DNA of 23,235 nucleotides, from positions 1 to 23,235 of IMG/VR virus record IMGVR_UViG_3300017963_000760. One strand, written 5' to 3'. The notes beneath the pieces are model-generated. The model did no database searches. It was not told the DNA's origin and saw nothing but the letters and a program-made list of their open reading frames with translations. Made by a program: the position numbers and the translations under genes. The first letter of the stretch is position 1, and each line of letters opens with the position of its first letter. This DNA comes from a virus. Below are positions 1 through 7,693 of this stretch, in pieces.

Positions 1-86
1 CCGCCGCCAGCGCCCAATAATGTCGCCACCGCGATGACGACCGCTTGTGCGGAGAGCGTTGATTGTTTTTGTTCTGTCCCTGCCAT
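1..86 (-). CDS. Partial gene, N-terminus of a probable membrane protein
   Basis: An ATG at 86 (minus strand) lies about seven bases after a GAGGGG ribosome-binding site, 18 bases beyond the adaptor stop codon. The 28 visible residues start MAGTEQKQSTLSAQ and continue into a hydrophobic stretch (AVVIAVATLLGAGG), which suggests a transmembrane helix or signal anchor. The gene runs off the left edge. It is the next gene of the leftward virion operon, so a structural or lysis-related role is possible, but nothing in the visible part identifies it. An alternative ATG at 98 in another frame has poor Shine-Dalgarno spacing and a non-hydrophobic product. Confidence 0.55.
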   Translation of the reverse strand, partial: MAGTEQKQSTLSAQAVVIAVATLLGAGG

Positions 87-104
87 TCGACACCCCTCAT
101 TTCC

Positions 105-740
105 TCACCCCATCATTCGCAAGGAGTCTGCCATTACCCGCAATGGTTTCCCGCTCCATTTCAACTTCTGATCTTCTTTGAGGATGTCCGCCCTGAGCAG
201 GTTATAGCGCGACAGCCATTTCTGGGCTCTGTTGTCATCAAGGATGTAATCGAACCCTTCTGCCAGGGCACGAGCGAATAGGAGATCCGGTGCATTCACC
301 AGGATCTCATTACTGGTGTTGGAATCGCTCAATGCCGTGGGCTTGGCATAGTAGCTGATCTCGATGGTGGTGGTGTTATCACCGGATGGGGCCGGCCTCA
401 ACTCGATCTGCCCATCATGGACGCAGAAGAACTCGGGAACCCCTGCCGTGGTGCTGGGGTTCATCTTGTCAATCATATCGGGGGAGACTTCGGTGAGGGG
501 GAGGCGGTAGTTCTGGTAATCCCATTGGAGATTACGCATCCCGTTGTAATCGGTCGGCAAGACGATGAAGGCGTTGTCTGGTGTGGCGTAGGCGCGTTTC
601 TCGATCCAGCTTGCTCGCAACCACCGAGTGATGTCCGATTCAGCCAACGTGATCCAATCTACAACTTCGGTAGTCAGATCACTCCGGTCCATCCGGGCAA
701 GAATCGCCGCCTGCAGTTCCGCGTAGGTCGTGAACGCCAT
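105..740 (-). CDS. Head-tail adaptor protein (SU10 adaptor-like)
   Basis: The 211-aa product begins MAFTTYAELQAAILARMDR and continues with VVDWITLAESDITRWLRA. This is the typical N-terminus of the SU10-type adaptor family: short proteins that bind the portal ring and join it to the tail. The rest is a mix of beta segments and a C-terminal helix, as usual for the family. The ATG at 740 is preceded by a good GGAGAAGG site. Its first 62 bases overlap the end of the upstream methyltransferase gene, so translation is probably coupled. Position downstream of portal, scaffold and capsid agrees with an adaptor role. Family assignment is from recognition of the sequence pattern. Confidence 0.75.
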   Translation of the reverse strand: MAFTTYAELQAAILARMDRSDLTTEVVDWITLAESDITRWLRASWIEKRAYATPDNAFIVLPTDYNGMRNLQWDYQNYRLPLTEVSPDMIDKMNPSTTAGVPEFFCVHDGQIELRPAPSGDNTTTIEISYYAKPTALSDSNTSNEILVNAPDLLFARALAEGFDYILDDNRAQKWLSRYNLLRADILKEDQKLKWSGKPLRVMADSLRMMG

Positions 741-1266
741 CTACCTTCTCCAGTACAAACCAGAAATTGTCTCCGTCGTCCTGTTCGTAGAGTAGACGGA
801 AATTCCCGTGATACCAAGCTCTGTAGTCAGTCATGGCACCACTGCCGACTTGCTCATCATACGCCGACTGGTCGAGAAATGTCAGCGTCTCGATGCTGAT
901 CGCCCGGGTATGCCCGGGGTCACCCCACAGCCATGGCGACTTGAGGGACGGCACTGAGGCGATAAACAGACCACCCGGTTTCAGCAGACGGTGGTATTCA
1001 TTCCACTCCCGGAAGAACCCCTGCCAATCCCCCTGGCGACCCAGATGCTCCAATACCTCGTAGGCATGGATTTCATCGAAAGACGCATCGTCCAAAGGGA
1101 GCGGTAGCGCATTCAGGTTCCACAGTAGATCCGGGTCACATCGCGGGTCAACGTCAACGCGAAACGGGTCGTTGTATTCACTCGGCGTCCCGGTCGGTCG
1201 TAGTTTCTTTTTCGGATCGTTTCCCGCCCCGAGAACCAGTTCCCTTCGGTTGTTGCTTGCTGGCAT
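679..1266 (-). CDS. Class I SAM-dependent methyltransferase
   Basis: From the chosen ATG at 1266 the product is 195 aa. Near the N-terminus it shows the SAM-binding loop ELVLGAGND, then an acidic segment (FRVDVDPRCDPDLLWNLNALPLPL), DEIHAYEVLEHL (motif II/III region) and LLKPGGLFIASVPS (motif IV). This order is the usual one for small Rossmann-fold methyltransferases that modify sugars, small molecules or proteins; the substrate is unknown. The open frame extends to 1356, and ATGs at 1305 (GAGG six bases ahead) and 1266 (AGGGA eight bases ahead) are both possible. I chose 1266 because the domain starts just after it. Its start lies inside the FkbM gene and its end inside the adaptor gene. Confidence 0.75.
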   Translation of the reverse strand: MPASNNRRELVLGAGNDPKKKLRPTGTPSEYNDPFRVDVDPRCDPDLLWNLNALPLPLDDASFDEIHAYEVLEHLGRQGDWQGFFREWNEYHRLLKPGGLFIASVPSLKSPWLWGDPGHTRAISIETLTFLDQSAYDEQVGSGAMTDYRAWYHGNFRLLYEQDDGDNFWFVLEKVDGVHDLRGTAGGDSCPDGPE

Positions 1267-1858
1267 AGATGGTGTCCCTGATCCGTCCTTTCGTGGTGCT
1301 GACATCGGCCGCCTCATAGCCGAATTCCTGGAGAAATGCGGTCGGCGTGACACCATAACCTTCCTCCAAGATGATCATCGGCATGCACCGCTCGATGGTC
1401 TTGCGACCCCCTTCCAGAACTCGACCCTCGAATCCCTGGACATCAAGTTGGATCAGATCCACATCTTTGAGCCCCAGTTCGTCCAGGGTAATCTGCGGGA
1501 TGTCACCCGGGCCGCTGACTTCCCATGCACCACAGTTCGGCAGCCAGCCATGAAGGGCAACCGGGTCATTGCAGTCACCGAGAACCCCGTTGTGCGCCTC
1601 CACATTGCTCTGCATGCGGGTATTCTCGGTCAGGCAGTGGAAGTTCAGCGCATCCGGCTCAAACGTCACCACCTTGTCGAAATGCTTCGCGAACTCCAAG
1701 GGGTACATGCCGGCATTCCCGCCCGCCTGTACCACTGTGCGGCGTTTCTCGCACATCTCCACCGCTCGGCGCATGAAGAAGATGTCCTTCTGGATGGCGT
1801 CAAAGCATATTTCGTCGGAGGCTGGCCACAGTAGGCCGCCCTTTACGGTTGTGTCCAT
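1178..1858 (-). CDS. FkbM-family methyltransferase
   Basis: The 226-aa protein shows the FkbM pattern: SAM loop VVQAGGNAGMYPLEFAKHF (about 42-60), acidic end of strand 2 in VVTFEPD (63-69), ITLDELGL (123-130), and the signature LIQLDVQGFEGRVLEGG (135-151) followed by PMIILEE. FkbM enzymes usually O-methylate sugars or polyketides, often beside glycosyltransferases, and a glycosyltransferase gene lies 0.8 kb upstream in the same operon. The C-terminal 35 residues or so are basic and polar and overlap the next methyltransferase gene in another frame. I infer glycan methylation, possibly of virion or host surface sugars. The family call is firm; the substrate is not. Confidence 0.88.
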   Translation of the reverse strand: MDTTVKGGLLWPASDEICFDAIQKDIFFMRRAVEMCEKRRTVVQAGGNAGMYPLEFAKHFDKVVTFEPDALNFHCLTENTRMQSNVEAHNGVLGDCNDPVALHGWLPNCGAWEVSGPGDIPQITLDELGLKDVDLIQLDVQGFEGRVLEGGRKTIERCMPMIILEEGYGVTPTAFLQEFGYEAADVSTTKGRIRDTIYASKQQPKGTGSRGGKRSEKETTTDRDAE

Positions 1859-1861
1859 GAG

Positions 1862-2311
1862 TTACTCCGTGACGGCGAGTGTTCGTTGATGGGATCGACC
1901 GGCAGCGTTGATCTGCTGCTTCAGGGTTTGCGTACTCCAAGTCTTACCCGGGATGCCTATCAGTGCGGCCTGAGCCACAACACCGGGGCGCTCCACATCC
2001 GTATGCTCGGCCTTCTTGGATGTCTCTTTCCCGCGGTACATCCGGGACTTCTTTTTGTAACCGGTGACGGTCTTGGAGATGGGATGAACCTCAATCGATG
2101 CCGGATCGACCTCATAGCCTTCGGCATCGAAAAACCCGACCGGACCATCAACGAGATCAACGCTGTAGCCTTGTCGCTGGCTCAGATTCGAAAGCTGTTT
2201 GTGGTTCTCGAAGGTCATCTCGACCACATGGTAAAACCCGCCATTCGGGATGAAGAACCCGCAAGTGTTGTTCCTGCGATCCATCCCCATTTTGTAGACT
2301 TTGTATGGCAT
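1862..2311 (-). CDS. Hypothetical phage protein, 149 aa
   Basis: I do not recognise this gene. The ATG at 2311 forms a TGATG overlap with the stop of the preceding gene and has a strong AAAGGGGG site seven bases ahead; the frame itself runs further up to 2350 without support. The product starts MPYKVYKMGMDRRNNTCGFF. Its first half looks globular (FYHVVEMTFENHKQLSNL) and its second half is lysine-rich and probably partly disordered. It lies between the glycosyltransferase pair and the methyltransferases in the virion operon, so it may be a minor virion component or a helper of the modification genes. Confidence 0.65.
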   Translation of the reverse strand: MPYKVYKMGMDRRNNTCGFFIPNGGFYHVVEMTFENHKQLSNLSQRQGYSVDLVDGPVGFFDAEGYEVDPASIEVHPISKTVTGYKKKSRMYRGKETSKKAEHTDVERPGVVAQAALIGIPGKTWSTQTLKQQINAAGRSHQRTLAVTE

Positions 2312-2643
2312 CAAGTGCCCCCTTTCCGTTTTTTGGCCGCCGTTCGCCACAAGTAGTTGTTCAGATCGTCAAACCACTTGCGGAGCGCCTTATCGTCTTG
2401 AAAAATGCCTTGCTTCATCAGCTCGTGTGTCTGCAAGGCACTCAGTTCACCCAGCTTGTACATGCTTTCCTGGGTACCCTCCCCCATCCCCTGGCGTCCC
2501 ATTTTCTGAGCACGCTTGTTGGATTCGATTATCGACGTCACATCTTCCTTGGACTGCATGTGGACCGTCACCAGTCCCTTTCCTGCATCCTCGAGGACGA
2601 TTTCCTGATGACAGCCATCGCTATCGGGAAGGGTGAATTTCAT
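2311..2643 (-). CDS. Hypothetical phage protein, 110 aa
   Basis: I do not recognise this gene. The ATG at 2643 overlaps the glycosyltransferase stop (ATGA-type junction), so the two are probably translated together. The protein starts MKFTLPDSDGCHQEIVLEDA, has a predicted-looking helical middle rich in Q, E and M (KRAQKMGRQGMGEGTQESMY), and ends with a tryptophan-containing basic tail (LRKWFDDLNNYLWRTAAKKR). No catalytic motif is visible. Length and coding character fit a small phage accessory or structural protein. Confidence 0.6.
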   Translation of the reverse strand: MKFTLPDSDGCHQEIVLEDAGKGLVTVHMQSKEDVTSIIESNKRAQKMGRQGMGEGTQESMYKLGELSALQTHELMKQGIFQDDKALRKWFDDLNNYLWRTAAKKRKGGT

Positions 2644-3371
2644 CCCATGATCCTCGGCTTCATTTCGTCAGCACCCAGTTCATCCCATGTCGCTTCGCAA
2701 AGCGCGTTGTCGTACTCGAACGTGCCGATGTGGGAGACCTTCTGACTTGCGCCATGATCGATGTAGAGCTGGAAATCGGTGTGATGGGTCACCTTCTGCA
2801 TGAAGAACACATCTTCGCCCATCATCTCCGGTTTATCGACACCGGGTTTCTTCATCCATACGGTGTCAAACCAGGGCTGCGGGGTTTGTTCCAGCACCTC
2901 TCGGGTCATCAGAACCGCGCCGAATCCCGCGCTGGATGCCTCCACCAATCCCCGGGAATCCCGGTTGGTGGCGATCAGTTTGCCATCCATGTCCTTGGAA
3001 TTCGGCATGGAAGGTATCTTGCGCTTGACGTAGTTACACGCCACCAGTGGCTTTTGGTGCTTGAACAGCAAGTGGACAAGGTTCGGCGGAAACTTCATGT
3101 CGCTGTCAAGCCACAGAATGTGGGTAGCGCCACTCGCCAGTGCGCGCTCCGCCAATTCTTCCCGCTGGTACGCGATCAACGAGCCGCGCTCATTGATCAG
3201 GTTGTGCTTGAAATCATCGCTGAGGGGGTGATACCCCAATAGTTGTTGCATCGCCATAACAGACAACGCGAAGTCGGCCAGCCAGTAGTCCCCACTCGGG
3301 ATACATACGGCCAGGAAAACGGGCTCCCCCGAAGGGGAGCCCACCTTGCTGCTGGTATCAGCTACCGGCAT
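2640..3371 (-). CDS. Glycosyltransferase, GT-A fold (GT2-like)
   Basis: The 243-aa product has a nucleotide-sugar transferase architecture: VFLAVCIPSGDYWLADFALSV at the N-terminus, HILWLDSDMKFPPNLV (84-99) with the metal-binding DSD, KPLVACNYVKRK, and a late GEDVFFMQKV acidic segment typical of the acceptor site. The start is uncertain. The ATG at 3371 lies inside the last codons of the capsid gene, and a strong hairpin terminator sits in codons 10-19; a GTG at 3344 is an alternative. Because VFLAVCIPSGD belongs to the fold, the true start cannot be far downstream. Neighbouring methyltransferases suggest a small glycan-modifying set, acting on virion proteins or host surface sugars by inference. 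Confidence 0.8.
   Translation of the reverse strand: MPVADTSSKVGSPSGEPVFLAVCIPSGDYWLADFALSVMAMQQLLGYHPLSDDFKHNLINERGSLIAYQREELAERALASGATHILWLDSDMKFPPNLVHLLFKHQKPLVACNYVKRKIPSMPNSKDMDGKLIATNRDSRGLVEASSAGFGAVLMTREVLEQTPQPWFDTVWMKKPGVDKPEMMGEDVFFMQKVTHHTDFQLYIDHGASQKVSHIGTFEYDNALCEATWDELGADEMKPRIMG
3314..3342 (-). terminator. Strong intrinsic terminator/hairpin after the capsid gene
   Basis: On the minus strand GGGCTCCCC is followed by TTCG and then GGGGAGCCC: a perfect 9-bp stem closed as C(UUCG)G, the extra-stable tetraloop. GTTTTCC follows. It begins 15 bases beyond the capsid stop codon. The T tract is short, so partial rather than full termination is likely. This would give high capsid mRNA levels and lower downstream expression. 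It lies inside the first codons of the glycosyltransferase frame. Confidence 0.7.
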
Positions 3372-4281
3372 GGGTCAGGATGCCGCTGGAGTTCTCAGCA
3401 CGGCATTCCAAGGTGGCCTCACACTGGAGCATCTTCTTCTGGGTGTCACCGGTCTTGGACAGGGTGACGACCTCCATGGGTCGCAGTTCTGCCAGCTTGT
3501 AGTGATCCATCTGAAGGCACTTCAGGGTCAGGGTGGCGTCGAAGCGGTCGGGAACGATCCGCTGGACACCGAAATCACCATCCCAGATATCGACCGAGGT
3601 GACGAACTTCTTCTTCTCAGCATCGTGGTCGAAGCTGTAGGAAGTCGAAGTCGAGCCGGCCAGGGCCGAAACCAGACGCTTGGAGGTGCCGTTACCGAAG
3701 ATCAGATCCGGATCACCGCCTTCATCCCAGCAGTCTTCCAGGATGGCGTTGACATCGGCCGCGGTCAGCGCCGTGGTGATGGTGGTGGTGTTGGTGGTCA
3801 CGAAACCGGTCACGCCATTGGTCTGACGGGCAACGGTAGTGGAGCCGGCGACCGCTTGGGTGTTCTGCAGCAGCGCGGTCTCGATGTCACGCTTGATTTC
3901 CTTGCCGTGCAGAATGACCCGATAGGCCAGTTCCTTGCCCATTCCGGCTTTGTTCACGGCGTCCTGGGTGCCCGACACAGCAACCGCTTTCTGGTTAATC
4001 TGACAGGTGTTGGTCACACGAGTCAGGGTGGTCGGGGTGATCAGGCTTGCCTCGTTACCTTCCACCACCACGTTGGTGGCGTCAGCGGCGGCCAGGGAGT
4101 GGGTCAGCCATTCGTGGGTGACCGCGGTCGCCTTGGTGCGACCGATGCCACTGTAGAACGGGGTTTCGGTGGGGGAGATGTTGGTGATGAAATCACTCAG
4201 ATCCTCCCGGTTGTGCAGGCCGACACCATCGGTGTCGCCGGAAAGGGTGTACGATTCACCCGCGCCAGTTAGGTATGCCAT
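3358..4281 (-). CDS. Major capsid protein (SU10-type, HK97 fold)
   Basis: The 307-aa protein begins MAYLTGAGESYTLSGDTDGV and then has LSDFITNISPTETPFYSGIG. This is the characteristic start of SU10-type major capsid proteins (the DUF5309-like group), in which a short N-arm leads to 'DxIxxIsPtdTPf'. The middle carries ILEDCWDEGGDPDLIFGN, usual for this family's A-domain region, and the end has LRPMEVVTLSKTGD. No long N-terminal scaffold domain is present, in line with a separate scaffold gene just upstream. It should form the icosahedral shell. A strong hairpin follows the gene, consistent with high expression. Start and length agree with the family. Confidence 0.88.
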   Translation of the reverse strand: MAYLTGAGESYTLSGDTDGVGLHNREDLSDFITNISPTETPFYSGIGRTKATAVTHEWLTHSLAAADATNVVVEGNEASLITPTTLTRVTNTCQINQKAVAVSGTQDAVNKAGMGKELAYRVILHGKEIKRDIETALLQNTQAVAGSTTVARQTNGVTGFVTTNTTTITTALTAADVNAILEDCWDEGGDPDLIFGNGTSKRLVSALAGSTSTSYSFDHDAEKKKFVTSVDIWDGDFGVQRIVPDRFDATLTLKCLQMDHYKLAELRPMEVVTLSKTGDTQKKMLQCEATLECRAENSSGILTHAGS

Positions 4282-4291
4282 TGTTCAATCC

Positions 4292-5395
4292 TCACAGAGA
4301 GAGTTTTGCTTGCAACGCCTCAGCCCAGGCGTCATCCGTTTGGAGTTGTTTGGCCTTGGCAAAAGTCTTCTTTTGCTTGCTGACAGAAGCATCCTGTTTG
4401 CTTTTACGCACTCCAGGTGGGACGAACTTCGGTTTGGTTTTCAGCTTCTTGGCTTTCGGATTGGCCTTGCCCTGCATCTGGTCGAACATCATCGCCTTTC
4501 GAGCGATTACATAGACCCGATGATCGACAACGCTGTTGACTTCCTCATCGGTCGCCCCAAGCGTCTTCATGTAGGACTTGACATCAGCAATACCCTTCTC
4601 TCGCTTCGTATCGTCCGACCATTCCGGCACTGCATCCACCAGCATCTCATGCTGGCTTTTCGCAACGCCCTTCAGATACTCTTGCATTTCCGATTGCTGC
4701 TTCTCGGCTACCGCGGCGCGCTGCTCTCGGATCTTCGTCTTGAAAGACTCGATCCGGGCAAAACGCTGCTGCAACTGTTCCCGCGTCATCAGAAACTCAG
4801 TCGGGTCATTTTGCTGCAATTCCTGCCAGTCAACCGACTGGTAGTCAGCCAAAACCTCCTGCTCCATCGCAGAAACCAAGTCGTCCGCCTCTTGTGCTTT
4901 CTGCTGCAAGGCTTGCAACTGCTCAGCACGGTTGGCCTCGAACTCCTTCCGCTCTCCAGCCAAGGCCTGAGAGCGTTTCGTCAACGTGCCGTCCAGTTGA
5001 TGGGTTTTCAGCAGTTCCGCAAGGGTAGCCTCGCCTTCCTCGCCGTCCATCTTGGTCTGGACTTTGATGCCACCCGTCAAGGTGTCCAAGTCCGTCTCAA
5101 GAGCTTCGGCCAGTTCATCAAGCGATCCCGGCATCCAGCGTTCATCTGCAGCGGGCTCGTCGCCCTCACCTGCATCTTCCTCGTCACGTTCGGCCTCGTC
5201 CGTGGCCTCAGCTTCGGTCTCCTGAAGGGTGTCATCGCCATCGGCGGTAGACAATTCCTCATCCTCTGCTGCTGTGGCCTGCTCGTCCTTTGGTGGCTGA
5301 CCCTCGTCAGCGCCGCCGAGAAACGCAGCAAGCTCATCAATCATATCCATGCCGTCTGATTCGACCACGCCTTGGGCGGTAGTGGCTTCATTCAT
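4292..5395 (-). CDS. Capsid scaffolding protein
   Basis: From the ATG at 5395 the product is 367 aa. It has an acidic, low-complexity N-terminal part (many D/E/A up to about 110), then a long alpha-helical coiled-coil region rich in Q/E/K (LAELLKTHQLDGTLTKRSQA and following). It ends in a basic C-terminus (KAKKLKTKPKFVPPGVRKS, then DDAWAEALQAKLSL). This layout and the position between portal and capsid are those of scaffold proteins, which bind capsid subunits through a basic C-terminal element. The frame extends upstream to 5437, but the 5395 start gives the usual short overlap with the preceding stop (5390-5388). Confidence 0.82.
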   Translation of the reverse strand: MNEATTAQGVVESDGMDMIDELAAFLGGADEGQPPKDEQATAAEDEELSTADGDDTLQETEAEATDEAERDEEDAGEGDEPAADERWMPGSLDELAEALETDLDTLTGGIKVQTKMDGEEGEATLAELLKTHQLDGTLTKRSQALAGERKEFEANRAEQLQALQQKAQEADDLVSAMEQEVLADYQSVDWQELQQNDPTEFLMTREQLQQRFARIESFKTKIREQRAAVAEKQQSEMQEYLKGVAKSQHEMLVDAVPEWSDDTKREKGIADVKSYMKTLGATDEEVNSVVDHRVYVIARKAMMFDQMQGKANPKAKKLKTKPKFVPPGVRKSKQDASVSKQKKTFAKAKQLQTDDAWAEALQAKLSL

Positions 5396-5657
5396 CGTTA
5401 TCATCCCGTTCGTGTTCTTGCATCGCAATGTAGCCATCGTCCATTCGGATCCGCAATTCCCGCCTTACTGCGGAGATCGCGTCGATTTGACGCTTGGCCT
5501 CGTAAATCTCGCCCCGTTGGTTGGGCTTTGCTGAAACAATAGCCCCTAACCACTGTTCAATCAAACCGTCGAAGATTTCGTTCAACAGTTCGTCTTTCAA
5601 CCGGTCCTCGGCTTCCCGGCCGCGCTGGACCCGCTGAGTAATAGTCAGTTCGCTCAT
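5388..5657 (-). CDS. Hypothetical protein between portal and scaffold, 89 aa
   Basis: This is a small, charged, mostly helical protein (MSELTITQRVQRGREAEDRL then KDELLNEIFDGLIEQW). Its start overlaps the portal stop by four bases (ATGA) and its end overlaps the scaffold start. Genes of this size and position recur in podovirus head modules, but I cannot assign a function. No membrane segment or metal-binding motif is seen. The middle segment RGEIYEAKRQIDAI looks like an amphipathic helix. Confidence 0.7.
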   Translation of the reverse strand: MSELTITQRVQRGREAEDRLKDELLNEIFDGLIEQWLGAIVSAKPNQRGEIYEAKRQIDAISAVRRELRIRMDDGYIAMQEHERDDNDE

Positions 5658-7693
5658 TGGTTATCTCCCGCGCTGGCCACCGCCTCGGTTTCAGACCTTG
5701 CCGCATCGACGGCGCGATCCAGAGCGTTATCAACCGCATCCTGTTCCGCTTTGCCGATATCGAGTCGCAATCCGGCCTCCTTGATCGCCACTTCCCGTTC
5801 CTTGATCGCCAGTTCGCGCAAGCTGATCTCGTAATCCTGCTGCTGCTTTTGCGCCTTGAGCTGGGCTTCCTGCTGAGCGGCCTGGGCCTGCGCCATGACC
5901 ATCTTTTCCTCGGGACTCGGCTCAGGCGGTGTCGGTTCAACCGTGGACGGATCGGTGAAGAACATCTCCGGGCTCTTGAGGCCTGAGTTCTCCACGATCT
6001 TGGTCAGGGTGTTGTAGATGTTCTGACCGCTGGCCAATGGTGTGCCGGCCATCAAGGCCTCTTTTTGGATGCCCAAGATGGTCATCAGGCTCCCCAGTAG
6101 TTTGTCGGAGTTGTCGGTACCCAGACCCACCACCACGGTCATGTTCGTCCGTTCACGCCACTCTGACGGGTTCACAGGGGTCCAGGTGCCACGCAGTTGG
6201 ATGACCTTCTGCTTGTCTTGGTTCTGCAGCAACAGGCGATGGATGCCGAGCATCAGACGTTTGACGCCTTCGCCGTACAGACGGGCGATCAGTTCAAGCC
6301 GCTGAGCCGACGCATCCATGATCCGATTGATGCCGGAAGCAGTCTTGTTCAGGGAGTCGGCGTCGATGCCCTGGTTGTATCGGGTCATGCCCGTCCTGTT
6401 CTCCTTGATGGAGTCCAGGTATTCGAGCATGCCGAAAGCGTGCCCGTTGAATGGGGTCACCGGCACCGGTGTCACCATACCGGGTTGCGACATACCAATC
6501 GGGGATCCCGGGGTGGAGTCCAACAGTTGCGCGATATCGACCTCGCCCTGAACGTATCCCATCCTGACGTTGTTGATCAGGTACAGGTTGTCCATGATGT
6601 TCCGTGTCAGCATGGACTTGTTCAACTGGATGTCCATAGCCTGATCCGCGGCGGAACGGCCGAAGAACCGGTGGGTCATGGGGATCGGGGTGATAGCCTC
6701 GAAGGGAACGTAATCGACCTCGTCGTTCTCGATCACATGGTAGTCATTCACCAGCAGGATCCGACGCAGTTCGGCGTACCCGTCCCCGTCATAGTCCACC
6801 CGCTTGTAGCACTCGGTCAGTTTGACCGGTCGGGTGGAGGGATCCACGCTGTTGTCGTCATCGGATTGGGAAGACCGGCTGCTGGAGATGTCGCGGTACC
6901 GTTCGTCTTCCTCGATGCTATCGTATTCGTCGTCCGTGTAGCCGGCGTAGGTCTCCAGGCCGGAGATGTCATAACCCCGGGCCTTCAGATCGGACAGGGT
7001 GGTTTCGGTCTCATGGGCGCAGAACGGAACCTGCTGGAGGGAGAGGTCCGGCCATGTGATGTTGATCAGGAATTCTTCGGGCGGCACGTTGACGATCCGC
7101 ACCTGTCCGTTCATCCGGGTGGTTTTAACCTTGACATCGTAAACCTCGGTCTCCACCTCCATGCCGGTCATCGGGTCCGGAGCCGTTGCGAATGTCCGGG
7201 TCTGTTCGACTACTTCCGCACCATCCTCGGCCAAGATCGTCATCAACTCCTGTTCGGTCAGTCCTGTGTAGGACTCGGTGACGATTTCCTCCTTTTCCTC
7301 CCAGTAATACTTGACGATGCCGTTCTTGCTCAGCAGGCCGTCTTTGAACCATGTGTAGAGGATGTCGAACCCGGGGTTCTCCTTGTAGAACACATGGTTC
7401 ACATAGTCCGTTTCCTGCTTTGCCGCTTCCTCGTCTTCGACACCCACCGGGTCGAAGAACACCGCTCGTTCACTGGCCACGAATGGCTTGAGGACTTGAG
7501 GGAGCATGCCTTCGATGGTGTCCGCCACCTCAGTCGTGACGATCTTCGACCGACCCTTTTGCTCGTTACCGTAAGGCTCCCCAAGGTAATACTTGAGCGC
7601 CTTCGCCCTGGCAAAGTTGAGTTCGTCATAGGACTTACCCGTTGACGAATCGATGTCACGGCGCAGCGCGGCAACCAGTTCGGAGTCATTCAT
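5654..7693 (-). CDS. Portal protein (P22/SU10-like)
   Basis: The 679-aa product has the length and layout of P22-like portals. It has an N-terminal domain with YYLGEPYGNEQKGRSKIVTT, a middle section with PIPMTHRFFGRSAADQAMDI and LNKTASGINRIMDASAQRLE (the region that forms the clip/stem and channel helices), and a Q/E-rich coiled-coil C-terminal barrel of about 110 residues. The dodecameric portal sits at one capsid vertex, is the docking site for the terminase and carries the tail. It overlaps the terminase gene by four bases upstream and the 89-aa gene by four bases downstream. Nothing looks broken. Confidence 0.9.
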   Translation of the reverse strand: MNDSELVAALRRDIDSSTGKSYDELNFARAKALKYYLGEPYGNEQKGRSKIVTTEVADTIEGMLPQVLKPFVASERAVFFDPVGVEDEEAAKQETDYVNHVFYKENPGFDILYTWFKDGLLSKNGIVKYYWEEKEEIVTESYTGLTEQELMTILAEDGAEVVEQTRTFATAPDPMTGMEVETEVYDVKVKTTRMNGQVRIVNVPPEEFLINITWPDLSLQQVPFCAHETETTLSDLKARGYDISGLETYAGYTDDEYDSIEEDERYRDISSSRSSQSDDDNSVDPSTRPVKLTECYKRVDYDGDGYAELRRILLVNDYHVIENDEVDYVPFEAITPIPMTHRFFGRSAADQAMDIQLNKSMLTRNIMDNLYLINNVRMGYVQGEVDIAQLLDSTPGSPIGMSQPGMVTPVPVTPFNGHAFGMLEYLDSIKENRTGMTRYNQGIDADSLNKTASGINRIMDASAQRLELIARLYGEGVKRLMLGIHRLLLQNQDKQKVIQLRGTWTPVNPSEWRERTNMTVVVGLGTDNSDKLLGSLMTILGIQKEALMAGTPLASGQNIYNTLTKIVENSGLKSPEMFFTDPSTVEPTPPEPSPEEKMVMAQAQAAQQEAQLKAQKQQQDYEISLRELAIKEREVAIKEAGLRLDIGKAEQDAVDNALDRAVDAARSETEAVASAGDNQ

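Noticed and set aside
3346-4272. Rightward ORF (308 aa) opposite the capsid gene
   Set aside because: Glycine/valine-rich antisense frame; the capsid reading on the other strand is clear.
4169-5359. Rightward ORF (396 aa) opposite the scaffold gene
   Set aside because: Leucine-rich product is the antisense of the Glu/Gln/Lys-rich scaffold coiled coil; it only imitates a membrane protein.
6197-7645. Long rightward ORF (482 aa) opposite the portal gene
   Set aside because: It mirrors the portal codons, is rich in V/G/H/D as expected of antisense frames, has no ribosome site and no recognisable domain.
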